Shown here one piece after another: positions 26,773 through 35,210 of a stretch of DNA of 64,000 bases; positions within the stretch are counted from its first letter, which is position 1, and each line of letters starts with the position of its first letter. Location: positions 434,001-498,000 of the forward strand of contig CBDFLN010000002.1 in NCBI GenBank assembly GCA_965249215.1. Direction: 5' to 3'. Origin of the DNA: G963667675 sp965249215. Lineage in GTDB: Bacteria > Chloroflexota > Dehalococcoidia > Lucifugimonadales > UBA3495. The notes under the pieces are model-generated. The model searched no databases and was not told the DNA's origin. It worked only from the letters and a program-made list of their open reading frames with translations. The position numbers and the translations under genes were made by a program.

Positions 26773-27363
26773 ATGCCTGATACCGCGGCCCTGCTCCTCG
26801 CCGCCGGCGAGTCCCGGCGCATGGGCGCCACCAAGGCCCTGCTCCCCTGGAGAGGCGTCCCACTCCTCGACCACCAAATCACCGCGATGCGCCAGGCCGG
26901 GATAGACACGGTGGTCGTCGTGCTTGGCCACCGGGCAGGCGATCTGGAATCCGTCATCGGCAGCCGGCCCGGCGTCACAGCCGTGGTCAATCCCGATTAT
27001 GCCCTGGGCAAGACCACTTCGATCAAGGCGGGCCTAAGGACCCTTCCTCCCGGCTGCGCCTCATGCATATTGATTCTCAACGTTGACCAACCCCGCGAAC
27101 CGCAGACCATCCAGACTCTACTGCGCCGCCATCAGGAGGCCCAGGCCCTGATTACCATTCCCACCCACAGGGGCAAGGGAGGACATCCCATCATAGTAGA
27201 CTCGTCCCTGTTGGACGACCTACTTGCCATAGACGAGGAAACCCAAGGTGTTAAAGCCCTCGTCCGCCTCCATCAGGACAGGACCCTGCGCACCGAGATG
27301 GCCGCCGAGGTCCTTTGGGACCTGAACACCCCGGAGGAATATCAACAGGCCCTTGGCCCCTGA
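26773..27363 (+). CDS. MobA/MocA-like nucleotidyltransferase (molybdenum cofactor cytidylyltransferase)
   Basis: A 196-residue NTP-transferase. Seen: the nucleotide-binding LLLAAGESRRMGATKALLPW at the N-terminus, DTVVVVLGHRAGDLE, and ILNVDQPREPQ carrying the metal-binding Asp. Its place 16 bp after xdhC makes MocA (CTP plus molybdopterin to the cytosine dinucleotide form) the best call, the form used by xanthine dehydrogenase and CO dehydrogenase-type enzymes. MobA or a sugar-phosphate nucleotidyltransferase is less likely. Confidence 0.87.
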   Translation: MPDTAALLLAAGESRRMGATKALLPWRGVPLLDHQITAMRQAGIDTVVVVLGHRAGDLESVIGSRPGVTAVVNPDYALGKTTSIKAGLRTLPPGCASCILILNVDQPREPQTIQTLLRRHQEAQALITIPTHRGKGGHPIIVDSSLLDDLLAIDEETQGVKALVRLHQDRTLRTEMAAEVLWDLNTPEEYQQALGP

Positions 27364-27438
27364 CTTCCGCTTCTCCACTCCCTGTTTAGGTGACGCCGGG
27401 GGCGGGATTGGCGCCGCTCCGTATGCTAGAATTGGCCC

Positions 27439-30400
27439 ATGCCCTTGTCCCAGTTCCACCCCATCATCCAGCAATGGTTCAATAGCCGGTTCGACGCCCC
27501 AACTCCGGCGCAGGAAACCGGGTGGCCTGCCATCGCCAGCGGACGCCACACCCTCATCGCCGCCCCAACCGGCTCCGGCAAGACGCTTGCCGCGTTCCTG
27601 ACCTGTATCGATACCCTGGTCCGGGACGGGCTCACCGGCCGCCTTCCCGACGAGACCCAGGTGGTATACGTCTCGCCCCTGAAGGCCCTCTCCAACGACA
27701 TCCACAAGAATTTGGCCGCTCCGCTGGAGGAGATATCGGCGCTGGCTGGTGAGGCGGGAGCCGACTTCCCCGAAATTCGCACCGCCGTCCGCACCGGCGA
27801 CACCCCGCCATACCAGCGGCAGCGGATGGCCAAGAACCCGCCCCACATTCTCATAACCACTCCCGAGTCCCTGTACATCCTGCTCACGTCCCGCAGTGGC
27901 CGCAAGGCTCTAAGCGGCGTCAAGACCCTGATCCTGGACGAAATCCACGCCGTTGCTCGAGACAAGCGGGGCGCACACCTTACCCTGTCGGTGGAGCGCC
28001 TCTGCGCTCTTGCCTCCGGCCCTGTTACCCGCATCGGCCTGTCAGCTACCCAGCGGCCCATCCAGGAGACCGCACGGTTGTTGGTTGGCAGCCGGAACGT
28101 CCTTCCCGACGGCGCCCCCGACTGCCGCATCGTCGACTCCGGACACGCGCGCTCCATGGACCTCGACGTGCACATGCCCGAACTGGAACTGGGCCCCATA
28201 GCCACCCACGAGATTTGGGCCGAGACCCTGGACGCCATCGCCGCCATGACCCAGACCCATGGCGTCACCTTGGTTTTTGCCAACACCCGCCGGTTGGTCG
28301 AGCGGGTAGCCCACCAACTGTCCCAACGCCTGGGAGAAGAGGCCGTGGTCCCCCACCATGGCAGCCTTTCCCGCAACACCCGCCTGGCCGCAGAGGAGAA
28401 GCTCCGGGCCGGGCAGGTCAAGGTCTGCGTCGCGACCGCTTCACTGGAGCTGGGCATCGACATTGGCCTGGTCGACCTGGTGTGCCAGGTCGGGGCGCCA
28501 CGCTCCATCAATCTCCTCCTACAACGCGTAGGCCGCTCCGGCCACGTGGTAGGCGGCACTCCCAAGGGACGCCTCTTTCCCCTGACGCGGGACGAACTTG
28601 TCGAATGCGCCGCCCTGGCCCGGGCCGTCCGCTGCGGCGACCTGGATACCCTTAGGTTTCCAGCTTGGCCCCTGGATGTTTTGGCCCAGCAGCTGGTTGC
28701 GGCCTGCGCCCAGGAGGAGTGGCAAGAGGACGACCTGTTCGACCTCTGCCGCCGGGCTTATACCTACCGAGATCTTCCTCGAGACAAGTTCGACCAGGTC
28801 GTCGATGTCCTCTCCGCCGGCTTCGCCTCCCGGCTGGGCGGCAAAGGGGCATTCCTCCACCGGGACGGCGTCAATCACCGGCTGAAGGCCCGGCGCGGCG
28901 CCGCAATTGCCGCCATGACCAGCGGAGGCGCCATACCGGACAACGCCGACTACGACGTCATAGCCGAACCGGAAGAGGCCTTTGTCGGCACCGTCAACGA
29001 GGACTTTGCGATAGAGAGTATGGCCGGTGACGTGTTTCTCCTCGGCAACACCCCATGGAAAATTCGCCGCATCGAGAGCGGACGCGTCCGCGTTGAGGAC
29101 GCTCAGGGCCAGTCCCCCACCGTTCCCTTTTGGCTGGGCGAGGCCCCAGGCAGGACCCGCGAGCTTTCCGACCACGTCACGGCCCTCCGGGAAGGCGTCG
29201 CCGAGCGCATTTCCAGCCCAGAGGATGCCCAGTCCTGGGTCTACTCAGAGACCGGGATCGACCCGGAGGCCTGCCGTCAGTTGGTAGCCTACGTAGAAGA
29301 AGGACGCCGCATCCTGGGCATGGTGCCCTCCGGCCGCCGCGTGGTCGCCGAGCGATTTTTCGACGACACCGGCGGCATGCAATTGGTGATCCACGCCCCC
29401 TTCGGCGCGGGCATCAACCGGGCCTGGGGCATGGCCCTGCGAAAGCAGATTTGCCGGAGCTTCGACTTTGAGTTGCAAGCTTCCGCCACCGACGACGGCA
29501 TCAACTTCTCCCTGGGCCCCAGCCTCTCGTTTCCCGTGAATGACGTGTTCACTTACCTTTCCTCCCGTAACGCCGAAACCGTGTTGCGCCAGGCCGTCCT
29601 GCAGGCGCCCATGTTCGCCGTCCGTTGGCGCTGGAACGCGTCCCGCTCCCTGGCCATCCTGCGACACACCGGAGGCCGCAAGGTCCCGGCGCCCTTGTTG
29701 CGCATGCGCTCCGATGACCTTCTAGCCGCGGTATTCCCCGCACAGGTGGAATGCCGGGACAACGCAGCCATAGGCAACGTCGATGTGCCAGACCATCCTT
29801 TGACCTTCGAGACCATGCGCGACTGCTTGACCGAGGCCGCCGACCTGGAAGGCCTCCAATCGGTGCTCGCCTCCATCGAGTCCGGAGAAATACAGGTCTA
29901 CGCCAGGGACACTGTCCAACCTTCGGTCTTCGCCCACCAGTTGCTTAACGCCATGCCCTACGCGTTTCTGGACAACGCTCCCCTGGAAGAGCGCCGCGCC
30001 CGCGCCGTATCACTTCGCCGCGCCCTTCCCGACGATGCCCGCGACCTCAGCGCCCTGGATCCCGACGCCGTAGCTGAAGGAGCTCGGAATGCCTGGCCGC
30101 GCGTCCGGAACGCCGACGAACTCCACGACGCTCTGCTGGTCCTTGGCTTGCTGCCCCAACGCGCAGCCCTGCAGCACTGGGACGGCCTACCGCCCGACGA
30201 CGTCCAAAGCTGGTTCCGCCATCTAGTTCAAGCCGGCCGCGTCTTCACTGTCACTCCCTCCGGTGGGGACCCAGTGTGGGTTGCCGCAGAGCGCCTGTCC
30301 CTGGCCCGGTCAGTCTTTCCCTCGGGCAAGCTGGAGCCTGTTTCAAGTGACTGGCCGACCCTGTCCGGTCCTGCCCCCGACCCTGCAGTTGCTGCGGATG

Positions 30401-31833
30401 CAGTCCTCTCCGTTGTCCGGGGCTGGGTCGAATGCTCGGGCCCGCTCACTACCCCAGAACTTTCCGGTATGCTGGGCTTTCCCACAGCCGACGTCGAATA
30501 CGCCGTATCTCGGCTGGAGCATGAAGGCACGGTCCTGAGGGGCAGCTTCACGCCCGGCAGGGCCGAACAAGAGTTTTGCGACCGCCGCATCCTTGCCCGT
30601 ATCCACCGCTCCACCATCGAAGGACTGCGCTCCCAGGTAGCGCCGGTATCTCCCGCTGAATTCCTTCGGTTCCTGTTCCGGTGGCAGCATGCCGCCCCTT
30701 CCGCCAGGTTGCACGGAGAAGGTGGTGTTCTGGACGTTGTAGAGATGCTCCAAGGGTTTGAGTTGGCTGCCGGGGCTTGGGAACAAGAGGTGCTCCCGGC
30801 CCGCATATTTGACTACCGCCCCGGGATTCTCGACCGGGTCTGCCTGCGCGGAGAGGTTGTATGGGGCCGCTTCGCCGGCCGGCGCGACAACGGCGCCGGC
30901 CCTGCCGGACTCCACAGCTTGACCCGTGCCACGCCCATTTCCCTCGCCCACCGCGAGTCCTTGCCCTGGCTTTTGGGCGGCTGCGCGGAGCCCGGCAGCG
31001 ACCTCTCCGGCGCGCCGCAGGAGTTGGTCCAGGTCCTGTCCCAGCGCGGGGCTTCATTTCTGTCCGAGCTGTTGTCCGCCACCGGACGCCTTTCCTCAGA
31101 TGTTGAGGAGGTCTTATGGCAGCTTGCCGCCGCAGGCCGGGTCACCGCCGACGGCATGGAACCCTTGCGCCTTCGCATCGCCGGCAGGGCCTCCGAACGC
31201 ATGAACCATCGGCTCCCCCGGACCAACGGTGCGTCCTCGGCCAGGGTGCCGCCGTTGCATTCCAACGGCCGTCGCCGCAGCATGCCCGGGCGTCACCGGC
31301 CCAGGGCCGGGTACAGCCGCTGGTGGCTGTTCGACCGGGAAAATGTAGACTCCGACACCGTCGAATTTCAGGCGCGGCAGTTGCTCCTTCGGTACGGCAT
31401 CCTCTTTCCCGAGCTGTTGCACCGGGAGCCTATGGCTCCGCCGTGGCGCAGCCTGGTCCAAGTCCTGCGCCGCCTCGAAGCCCGCGGCGAGATTCGCGGC
31501 GGCCGGTTTGTCAGCGGCCACGTCGGCGAGCAATTTGCGCTCCCGGAGGCCGTCGAGGAGTTGCGTTCTTTACGCAAGCAGGTCCCCGCCGGCGAGTTGG
31601 TACTGCTCTCGGCTTGCGACCCACTTAACCTCGTCGGAATACTCACTCTCGGGGCCAGGGTTCCCGCGGCGCTGAGCAACAAAATCGTGTTCCGGGACGG
31701 CTTGCCCGTGTGCTCGCTGGAAAATGGTAACGTAGTATGTCGTTGGGAAGGCGACGACTCGGTGTTGGCGAAAGCCCACGCCATGTTGACCCCCAAACAG
31801 CCCCTAAAACACAACGTGGAGGTAAAATTGTGA
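27439..31833 (+). CDS. lhr: Lhr-like DEAD/DEAH-box helicase
   Basis: A 1,464-residue superfamily 2 helicase of the Lhr group (E. coli Lhr about 1,538). Seen: motif I APTGSGKT at 42-49, DEIH at 167-170, SAT at 202-204, VVPHHGSLSR, the TASLELGIDIG block and motif VI QRVGRSGH, then a very long C-terminal region of about 1,000 residues, as in long Lhr proteins. Lhr proteins unwind DNA or RNA-DNA duplexes in repair. The stop overlaps the GTG start of the following NHL gene. No good ribosome site is visible before the ATG. Confidence 0.95.
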   Translation: MPLSQFHPIIQQWFNSRFDAPTPAQETGWPAIASGRHTLIAAPTGSGKTLAAFLTCIDTLVRDGLTGRLPDETQVVYVSPLKALSNDIHKNLAAPLEEISALAGEAGADFPEIRTAVRTGDTPPYQRQRMAKNPPHILITTPESLYILLTSRSGRKALSGVKTLILDEIHAVARDKRGAHLTLSVERLCALASGPVTRIGLSATQRPIQETARLLVGSRNVLPDGAPDCRIVDSGHARSMDLDVHMPELELGPIATHEIWAETLDAIAAMTQTHGVTLVFANTRRLVERVAHQLSQRLGEEAVVPHHGSLSRNTRLAAEEKLRAGQVKVCVATASLELGIDIGLVDLVCQVGAPRSINLLLQRVGRSGHVVGGTPKGRLFPLTRDELVECAALARAVRCGDLDTLRFPAWPLDVLAQQLVAACAQEEWQEDDLFDLCRRAYTYRDLPRDKFDQVVDVLSAGFASRLGGKGAFLHRDGVNHRLKARRGAAIAAMTSGGAIPDNADYDVIAEPEEAFVGTVNEDFAIESMAGDVFLLGNTPWKIRRIESGRVRVEDAQGQSPTVPFWLGEAPGRTRELSDHVTALREGVAERISSPEDAQSWVYSETGIDPEACRQLVAYVEEGRRILGMVPSGRRVVAERFFDDTGGMQLVIHAPFGAGINRAWGMALRKQICRSFDFELQASATDDGINFSLGPSLSFPVNDVFTYLSSRNAETVLRQAVLQAPMFAVRWRWNASRSLAILRHTGGRKVPAPLLRMRSDDLLAAVFPAQVECRDNAAIGNVDVPDHPLTFETMRDCLTEAADLEGLQSVLASIESGEIQVYARDTVQPSVFAHQLLNAMPYAFLDNAPLEERRARAVSLRRALPDDARDLSALDPDAVAEGARNAWPRVRNADELHDALLVLGLLPQRAALQHWDGLPPDDVQSWFRHLVQAGRVFTVTPSGGDPVWVAAERLSLARSVFPSGKLEPVSSDWPTLSGPAPDPAVAADAVLSVVRGWVECSGPLTTPELSGMLGFPTADVEYAVSRLEHEGTVLRGSFTPGRAEQEFCDRRILARIHRSTIEGLRSQVAPVSPAEFLRFLFRWQHAAPSARLHGEGGVLDVVEMLQGFELAAGAWEQEVLPARIFDYRPGILDRVCLRGEVVWGRFAGRRDNGAGPAGLHSLTRATPISLAHRESLPWLLGGCAEPGSDLSGAPQELVQVLSQRGASFLSELLSATGRLSSDVEEVLWQLAAAGRVTADGMEPLRLRIAGRASERMNHRLPRTNGASSARVPPLHSNGRRRSMPGRHRPRAGYSRWWLFDRENVDSDTVEFQARQLLLRYGILFPELLHREPMAPPWRSLVQVLRRLEARGEIRGGRFVSGHVGEQFALPEAVEELRSLRKQVPAGELVLLSACDPLNLVGILTLGARVPAALSNKIVFRDGLPVCSLENGNVVCRWEGDDSVLAKAHAMLTPKQPLKHNVEVKL

Positions 31834-32747
31834 CTGCTGCGCAAATCGTCGGAGAAGGCCGGTACACTTACCGCATGGACAGCGACTGGGCCAAGCTGCC
31901 CGACGGCTGGAATATGCCCGCCGCCGCCGTAGCCGGAGACTCCCAGGACCGCATATTCTGCTTCAACCGCGACCCAGACCATCCTGTCGTCATTTTCGAC
32001 CGCGACGGCAACTACCTTTCGTCCTGGGGCGCAGGCCTCATCTCCTTTGCCCACGCCATCCTCCTCGACCGGTACGACAATGTCTGGCTCGTCGATCGCA
32101 ACGACCACCAGGTAATGAAGTTCACTTCCGATGGCCGCCCTCTCATGACCGTTGGCGTCAAGGGCTACCGCTCCGATACCGGCGTCGCTCCCGACGAACT
32201 CTCCTCTACTGCTTATCGGAGCGTCACCCACGGCGGCGGCCCGTTCAACATGCCCGCTGGCATCGCCCTCAATAAACAGGGCCAGATTTTCATCGCCGAC
32301 GGCTACGCCAACGCACGCGTCCATAAGTTTTCCCCCAAGGGCGAGCTTCTCTTGTCCTGGGGAGAGCCCGGCGTGGGCCCCGGCGAGTTCAACCTGCCCC
32401 ACGGCGTTTGGATTGACCGCTTCGACCGCGTGCTGGTAGCCGACCGGGAAAACGACCGCGTCCAAGTGTTCACCCAGGACGGAGAGTACATTGAAACCTG
32501 GCCCACGGAACTTATTGGCCCCGCCCTGTTTTTCGTCGACGACGATGACGCCGTCTACATTCCAGAGCACAACAGCGGCATGTTCAGCATCCTCACGCTG
32601 CAAGGGGAGCCCTTGGCCCGTTGGGGTGCCGCGCAGCACCGGTCTTGCCATGGCGTTTGGGTCGACTCCCAAAAAGACCTCTACGTCGTGATGCCCGGCG
32701 ACTGGGGCGCCGGCCGTCGCGTTGTGAAGTTCTTTCGCGAGCCATAA
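31830..32747 (+). CDS. NHL-repeat beta-propeller protein
   Basis: A 305-residue propeller of NHL repeats. Seen: repeated strands such as AGDSQDRIFCFN, ILLDRYDNVWLVDRNDHQVMKF, GIALNKQGQIFIADGYANARVHKF and GVWIDRFDRVLVADRENDRVQVF, each a typical blade. I chose GTG at 31830 because it overlaps the lhr stop (GTGA) and GGAGG lies at 31818-31822; there is no signal peptide, so it is probably cytosolic. Fold relatives include peptidyl-hydroxyglycine lyase and scaffold proteins. Two more NHL sequences lie in the window (57840-58844 and the scrap at 34898). Confidence 0.88.
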   Translation: MTAAQIVGEGRYTYRMDSDWAKLPDGWNMPAAAVAGDSQDRIFCFNRDPDHPVVIFDRDGNYLSSWGAGLISFAHAILLDRYDNVWLVDRNDHQVMKFTSDGRPLMTVGVKGYRSDTGVAPDELSSTAYRSVTHGGGPFNMPAGIALNKQGQIFIADGYANARVHKFSPKGELLLSWGEPGVGPGEFNLPHGVWIDRFDRVLVADRENDRVQVFTQDGEYIETWPTELIGPALFFVDDDDAVYIPEHNSGMFSILTLQGEPLARWGAAQHRSCHGVWVDSQKDLYVVMPGDWGAGRRVVKFFREP

Positions 32748-32797
32748 CGCTTGCGGCTGTATGTCCGCAGGTGGTATATTTACGCCCGGCTCGCAGT

Positions 32798-32873
32798 GGG
32801 GCTGTAGCTCAGCTGGGAGAGCGCTTCAATGGCATTGAAGAGGTAGAGGGTTCGAGCCCCTCCAGCTCCACCA
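32798..32873 (+). tRNA. tRNA-Ala (anticodon GGC), CCA encoded
   Basis: Plus-strand cloverleaf of 76 nt: acceptor GGGGCTG with CAGCTCC, D arm GCTC/GAGC, anticodon stem CTTCA/TGAAG with loop ATGGCAT giving GGC, T arm GAGGG-TTCGAGC-CCCTC, and a genomic CCA. An integrase remnant starts about 130 bp downstream, so this tRNA is a candidate attachment site. Confidence 0.96.
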
Positions 32874-33003
32874 CTTGCCAATGTCCGTATCTGTTTTCGC
32901 TCCATCACTGGACGCTCACCCCCTTTCCGCTAGCAGTTGGTTATTGCCACACCGTTGGTCCAGATGATAACTGTACAAAAAGAGGGGTGAGCTTAGGTCA
33001 ACC

Positions 33004-33258
33004 ATTACTGCTGAAACCATCCAGACTCAATTCCTGCTGAGTGGCTTTGCCCGCTCACTTCGAGCCCGGAATCTGTCAGAGCGCACCGAGGACACCTACA
33101 CAGAGTCGGTGCGTCAGTTCACGGAGTTCTTGGTCCGACAAGGAATGCCAACCCAGATTGACAGCGTTACTCGAGAGCACGTCGAATCTTTCATTGAGGA
33201 ACTGCTGGGAAAATGGAAACCTGCGGCCGCAAATAATCGAACACCACGCAGCCCATGA
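33004..33258 (+). pseudogene. Tyrosine recombinase/integrase, N-terminal remnant
   Basis: The frame reads FARSLRARNLSERTEDTYTE, then VRQFTEFLVRQG, VTREHVESFIEELL and WKPAAANN, the SAM-like DNA-binding N-terminal domain of Xer/phage integrases. No start codon is in frame just upstream (the expected Met position reads ACC-ATT), and the frame passes into unrelated sequence near 33230 before a stop at 33256. The catalytic domain with its Arg-His-Arg-Tyr residues is gone. It follows tRNA-Ala by 130 bp in the same direction, the usual place of an integrase gene in an integrated element. Confidence 0.7.
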
Positions 33259-33508
33259 ACTATGTCACTGCATCGCCGGCTGCTGTGGATTCTCTCTGAA
33301 AATCCAGGCACAGGAAGAGCTTCTGAACAAGTGTGAATCGCTGACAGGAACCGACGAAGAACTTGCTGTGTGCTCACTATTGGACTCCCTTGGCAGTTTC
33401 TTGACTCACATCGCAGTACATAAATTGCTCCATTCTTCCGGCTACGCCGATCAGGACTGGGATTCTTACCTAGTAGAGGAGGCTCGCAACAAGACTGCCC
33501 GGTCATAG
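33221..33508 (+). pseudogene. 3' fragment of an unrecognised protein with an HExxH motif
   Basis: From about 33221 a different frame becomes protein-like: HHAAHELCHCIAGCCGF, with HELCH at 33254-33268 matching the zinc-protease HExxH pattern, then an alpha-rich, acidic tail ending at 33508. Upstream in that frame lies only the off-frame integrase remnant, so this is a 3' end joined to it by deletion. Which metallopeptidase family it came from, if any, is not clear. IS3 starts 2 bp after its stop. Confidence 0.4.
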
Positions 33509-33524
33509 TTTGAGGTGGACCCGG

Positions 33525-34469
33525 TTAGTTGGACAGAATTAAGGCGGAGTTAAGTGAGGGTCCCGCCGCTCCCGCATAAGATACCACGTCTGCTTCCGGC
33601 GACCACCTCTGGGCTGTTGACTCTTCATTTTGGGGCGCCGTGCCTTCAGAGAACACTTCCCCGGGTGTCTTGTATCCCAAGGCCTGATGGGGCCTCTGGT
33701 CATTGTAGAACCGGAAGTAAGCTCCCAGTTCCCTCCGGGCCTCCCCCGCACCGGCGTAGGCTTTCAGGTACACCTCCTCGTACTTCACCGTGCGCCACAA
33801 CCGCTCGACGAAGATGTTGTCTTGGTACCTCCCCTTCCCGTCCATGCTGATCTTCACACCGCGGTCCTGAAGGACCTGGGTGAACTCCTGACTGGTGAAC
33901 TGGCTCCCCTGGTCAGTGTTGAACACCTCCGGCCTTCCCCTCTCCAGCGCCTCCGTCAGGGCCTCGGCGCAAAAGCCTGCCTCCAGAGTGTTGGACAGGC
34001 GCCAGGACAGGACATACCGGCTGTGCCAGTCCATGACGGCCACCAGGTAGAGGAATCCCCGGGCCATGGGCAGGTAGGTGATGTCGGCGGCCCACACCTG
34101 GTTGGGTCTGGTGATTTCGACCTTCCCCAACAGATAGGGATAGACCCGCACTCCCGGCGCCGGTTGGCTGGTACGAGGTCGCCGGTAGATGGCCCGCAGT
34201 CCCATGACACGCATCAGCCGCTGCACCCGCTTCCGGCTCACCACTATACCCTGCCGCTCCAGCCAGACCTTCATCCGCCGCGACCCATAGAAGGGGGTCG
34301 CCAAGTACTGCCGGTCTATCTCCCGCATCAGCGACAGGTCCTCTTCCGAAGCCCCCTTGGGACGGTAGTATATGCTGGAGCGGCTCACCCCCAGCAGGGC
34401 GCATTGCCCCACTATCGGCAACGAGGGATGCTCCCGGTCCACCATCTCCCGCCGCCGGGCCGGGTTCAT
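33525..34469 (-). CDS. IS3-family transposase OrfB (integrase catalytic part)
   Basis: A 314-residue rve-type DDE integrase. Seen: an HTH-like N-terminus (CALLGVSRSSIYYRP), the first Asp in VWAADITYLP, the second in FNTDQGSQFTS and the Glu in IFVERLWRTVKYEEVY, followed by YNDQRPHQALGYKTP. The ATG at 34469 overlaps the orfA stop as ATGA and has GGAGAGG about 9 bp upstream. No A-rich slippery stretch is seen in the overlap, so restart rather than frameshifting may join the two products. Confidence 0.94.
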   Translation of the reverse strand: MNPARRREMVDREHPSLPIVGQCALLGVSRSSIYYRPKGASEEDLSLMREIDRQYLATPFYGSRRMKVWLERQGIVVSRKRVQRLMRVMGLRAIYRRPRTSQPAPGVRVYPYLLGKVEITRPNQVWAADITYLPMARGFLYLVAVMDWHSRYVLSWRLSNTLEAGFCAEALTEALERGRPEVFNTDQGSQFTSQEFTQVLQDRGVKISMDGKGRYQDNIFVERLWRTVKYEEVYLKAYAGAGEARRELGAYFRFYNDQRPHQALGYKTPGEVFSEGTAPQNEESTAQRWSPEADVVSYAGAAGPSLNSALILSN

Positions 34470-34750
34470 GGACCGGACCTCTCCGCCAAGAAATCCCGCT
34501 CCACCTTCAACTGGCCGATCTCCTGGTACAACCGGGCGACCAAGGCAGCGTCGCTCTTGGCCTTGTGGTCCTGACCGTTACCGAACACACCGGCGGCACC
34601 CCCGGTCAGGACCTTCTTCCAGGCTTGAATCTGGCCCGGGTGGACTTCGTACCGGGCGGCCAGCTGGGCCACTGTCTCCTCCCCCTTCACCGCATCCAGG
34701 GCCACCCTGGCCTTGAAGGCCGGGCTGTGCTTCCTTCTTCCTTGCCCCAT
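34466..34750 (-). CDS. IS3-family transposase OrfA (helix-turn-helix part)
   Basis: A 94-residue DNA-binding protein. Seen: RRKHSPAFKARVALDAVKGE and TVAQLAARYEVHPGQIQAWK, the HTH_Tnp_1 pattern, then a leucine-zipper-like ARLYQEIGQLKVERDFL for multimer formation. It lies upstream of orfB with a 4-bp ATGA overlap, the normal IS3 arrangement. Confidence 0.93.
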   Translation of the reverse strand: MGQGRRKHSPAFKARVALDAVKGEETVAQLAARYEVHPGQIQAWKKVLTGGAAGVFGNGQDHKAKSDAALVARLYQEIGQLKVERDFLAERSGP

Positions 34751-34840
34751 GTCCTTCTCCTTCCAGACAGCAACAGCTGCCCTTAGTTTAGGAGCAGGAC
34801 TCTCACTTAGCCACCTGTCCAGTTTCCTGGGTCCACCTCA

Positions 34841-35210
34841 GTTCAGGGCTACATAAATTATCAATCTGGGAGTATCTAGAAGCTCTTCTGGGGGCCGATG
34901 TCAGTACAGGTCGATGGCGAAGGCCGGGTTTATATCCTGGAAAGCCTGCGACACCGTATTCAAATTTACCGTTCTTGAGGAGTGAATAGGACTCGCCGGC
35001 TTTGGGCTCCGTAGCTCAGGCACTTGACTAGTGCTGTTGACGCTGCCCCATTTCGTTTCCCTGTCCTTATTATTTCTAACCCTTGCCTAATCACCATTTA
35101 CTGTGGAATCTGCGCCAGCTCTCGTCAGATGCCCGGCGCAAAGAACAACAGGTACGCCCGAGGGAGTACCTGTTGAAAAGAGCGAAAGGTCGGCGTGGCC
35201 GTATCAGGAG
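34841..35210. other. Intergenic region with an NHL scrap and possible tRNA 5' scrap
   Basis: Contains the NHL-repeat fragment at 34898-34978. At 35004-35019 GGGCTCCGTAGCTCAG looks like the 5' end and D arm of a tRNA, but the rest of a cloverleaf is missing. Nothing else is recognisable up to the amidohydrolase stop. Confidence 0.4.
34898..34978 (+). pseudogene. NHL-repeat protein, C-terminal scrap
   Basis: A 26-codon frame reads VQVDGEGRVYILESLRHR and ends IQIYRS, one NHL blade, closely like the last blade of the propeller at 57840-58844 (VKLDPLGRLCVVDS, RIQIYNK). A stop lies in frame 19 bp upstream. It is the only visible remnant of that gene here. Confidence 0.4.

Larger units (their letters stand above)
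33511..34840 (-). mobile_element. IS3-family insertion sequence
   Basis: A 1,330-bp element. Terminal repeats begin TGAGGTGGACCC on both sides and continue as imperfect inverted repeats to TGGACAG (26 bp with 5 mismatches). GTT stands directly on both flanks (33508-33510 and 34841-34843), a 3-bp target duplication typical of IS3. It carries orfA and orfB, both intact. Confidence 0.93.

Noticed and set aside
27426..28565. Long open frame (379 codons) on the minus strand
   Set aside because: It is antisense to the lhr helicase motifs, has low-complexity Ser/Arg-rich wording and no family resemblance.
33041..33508. Complete 155-residue protein
   Set aside because: Its first 60 residues are an off-frame reading of the integrase remnant; only the last part looks protein-like.
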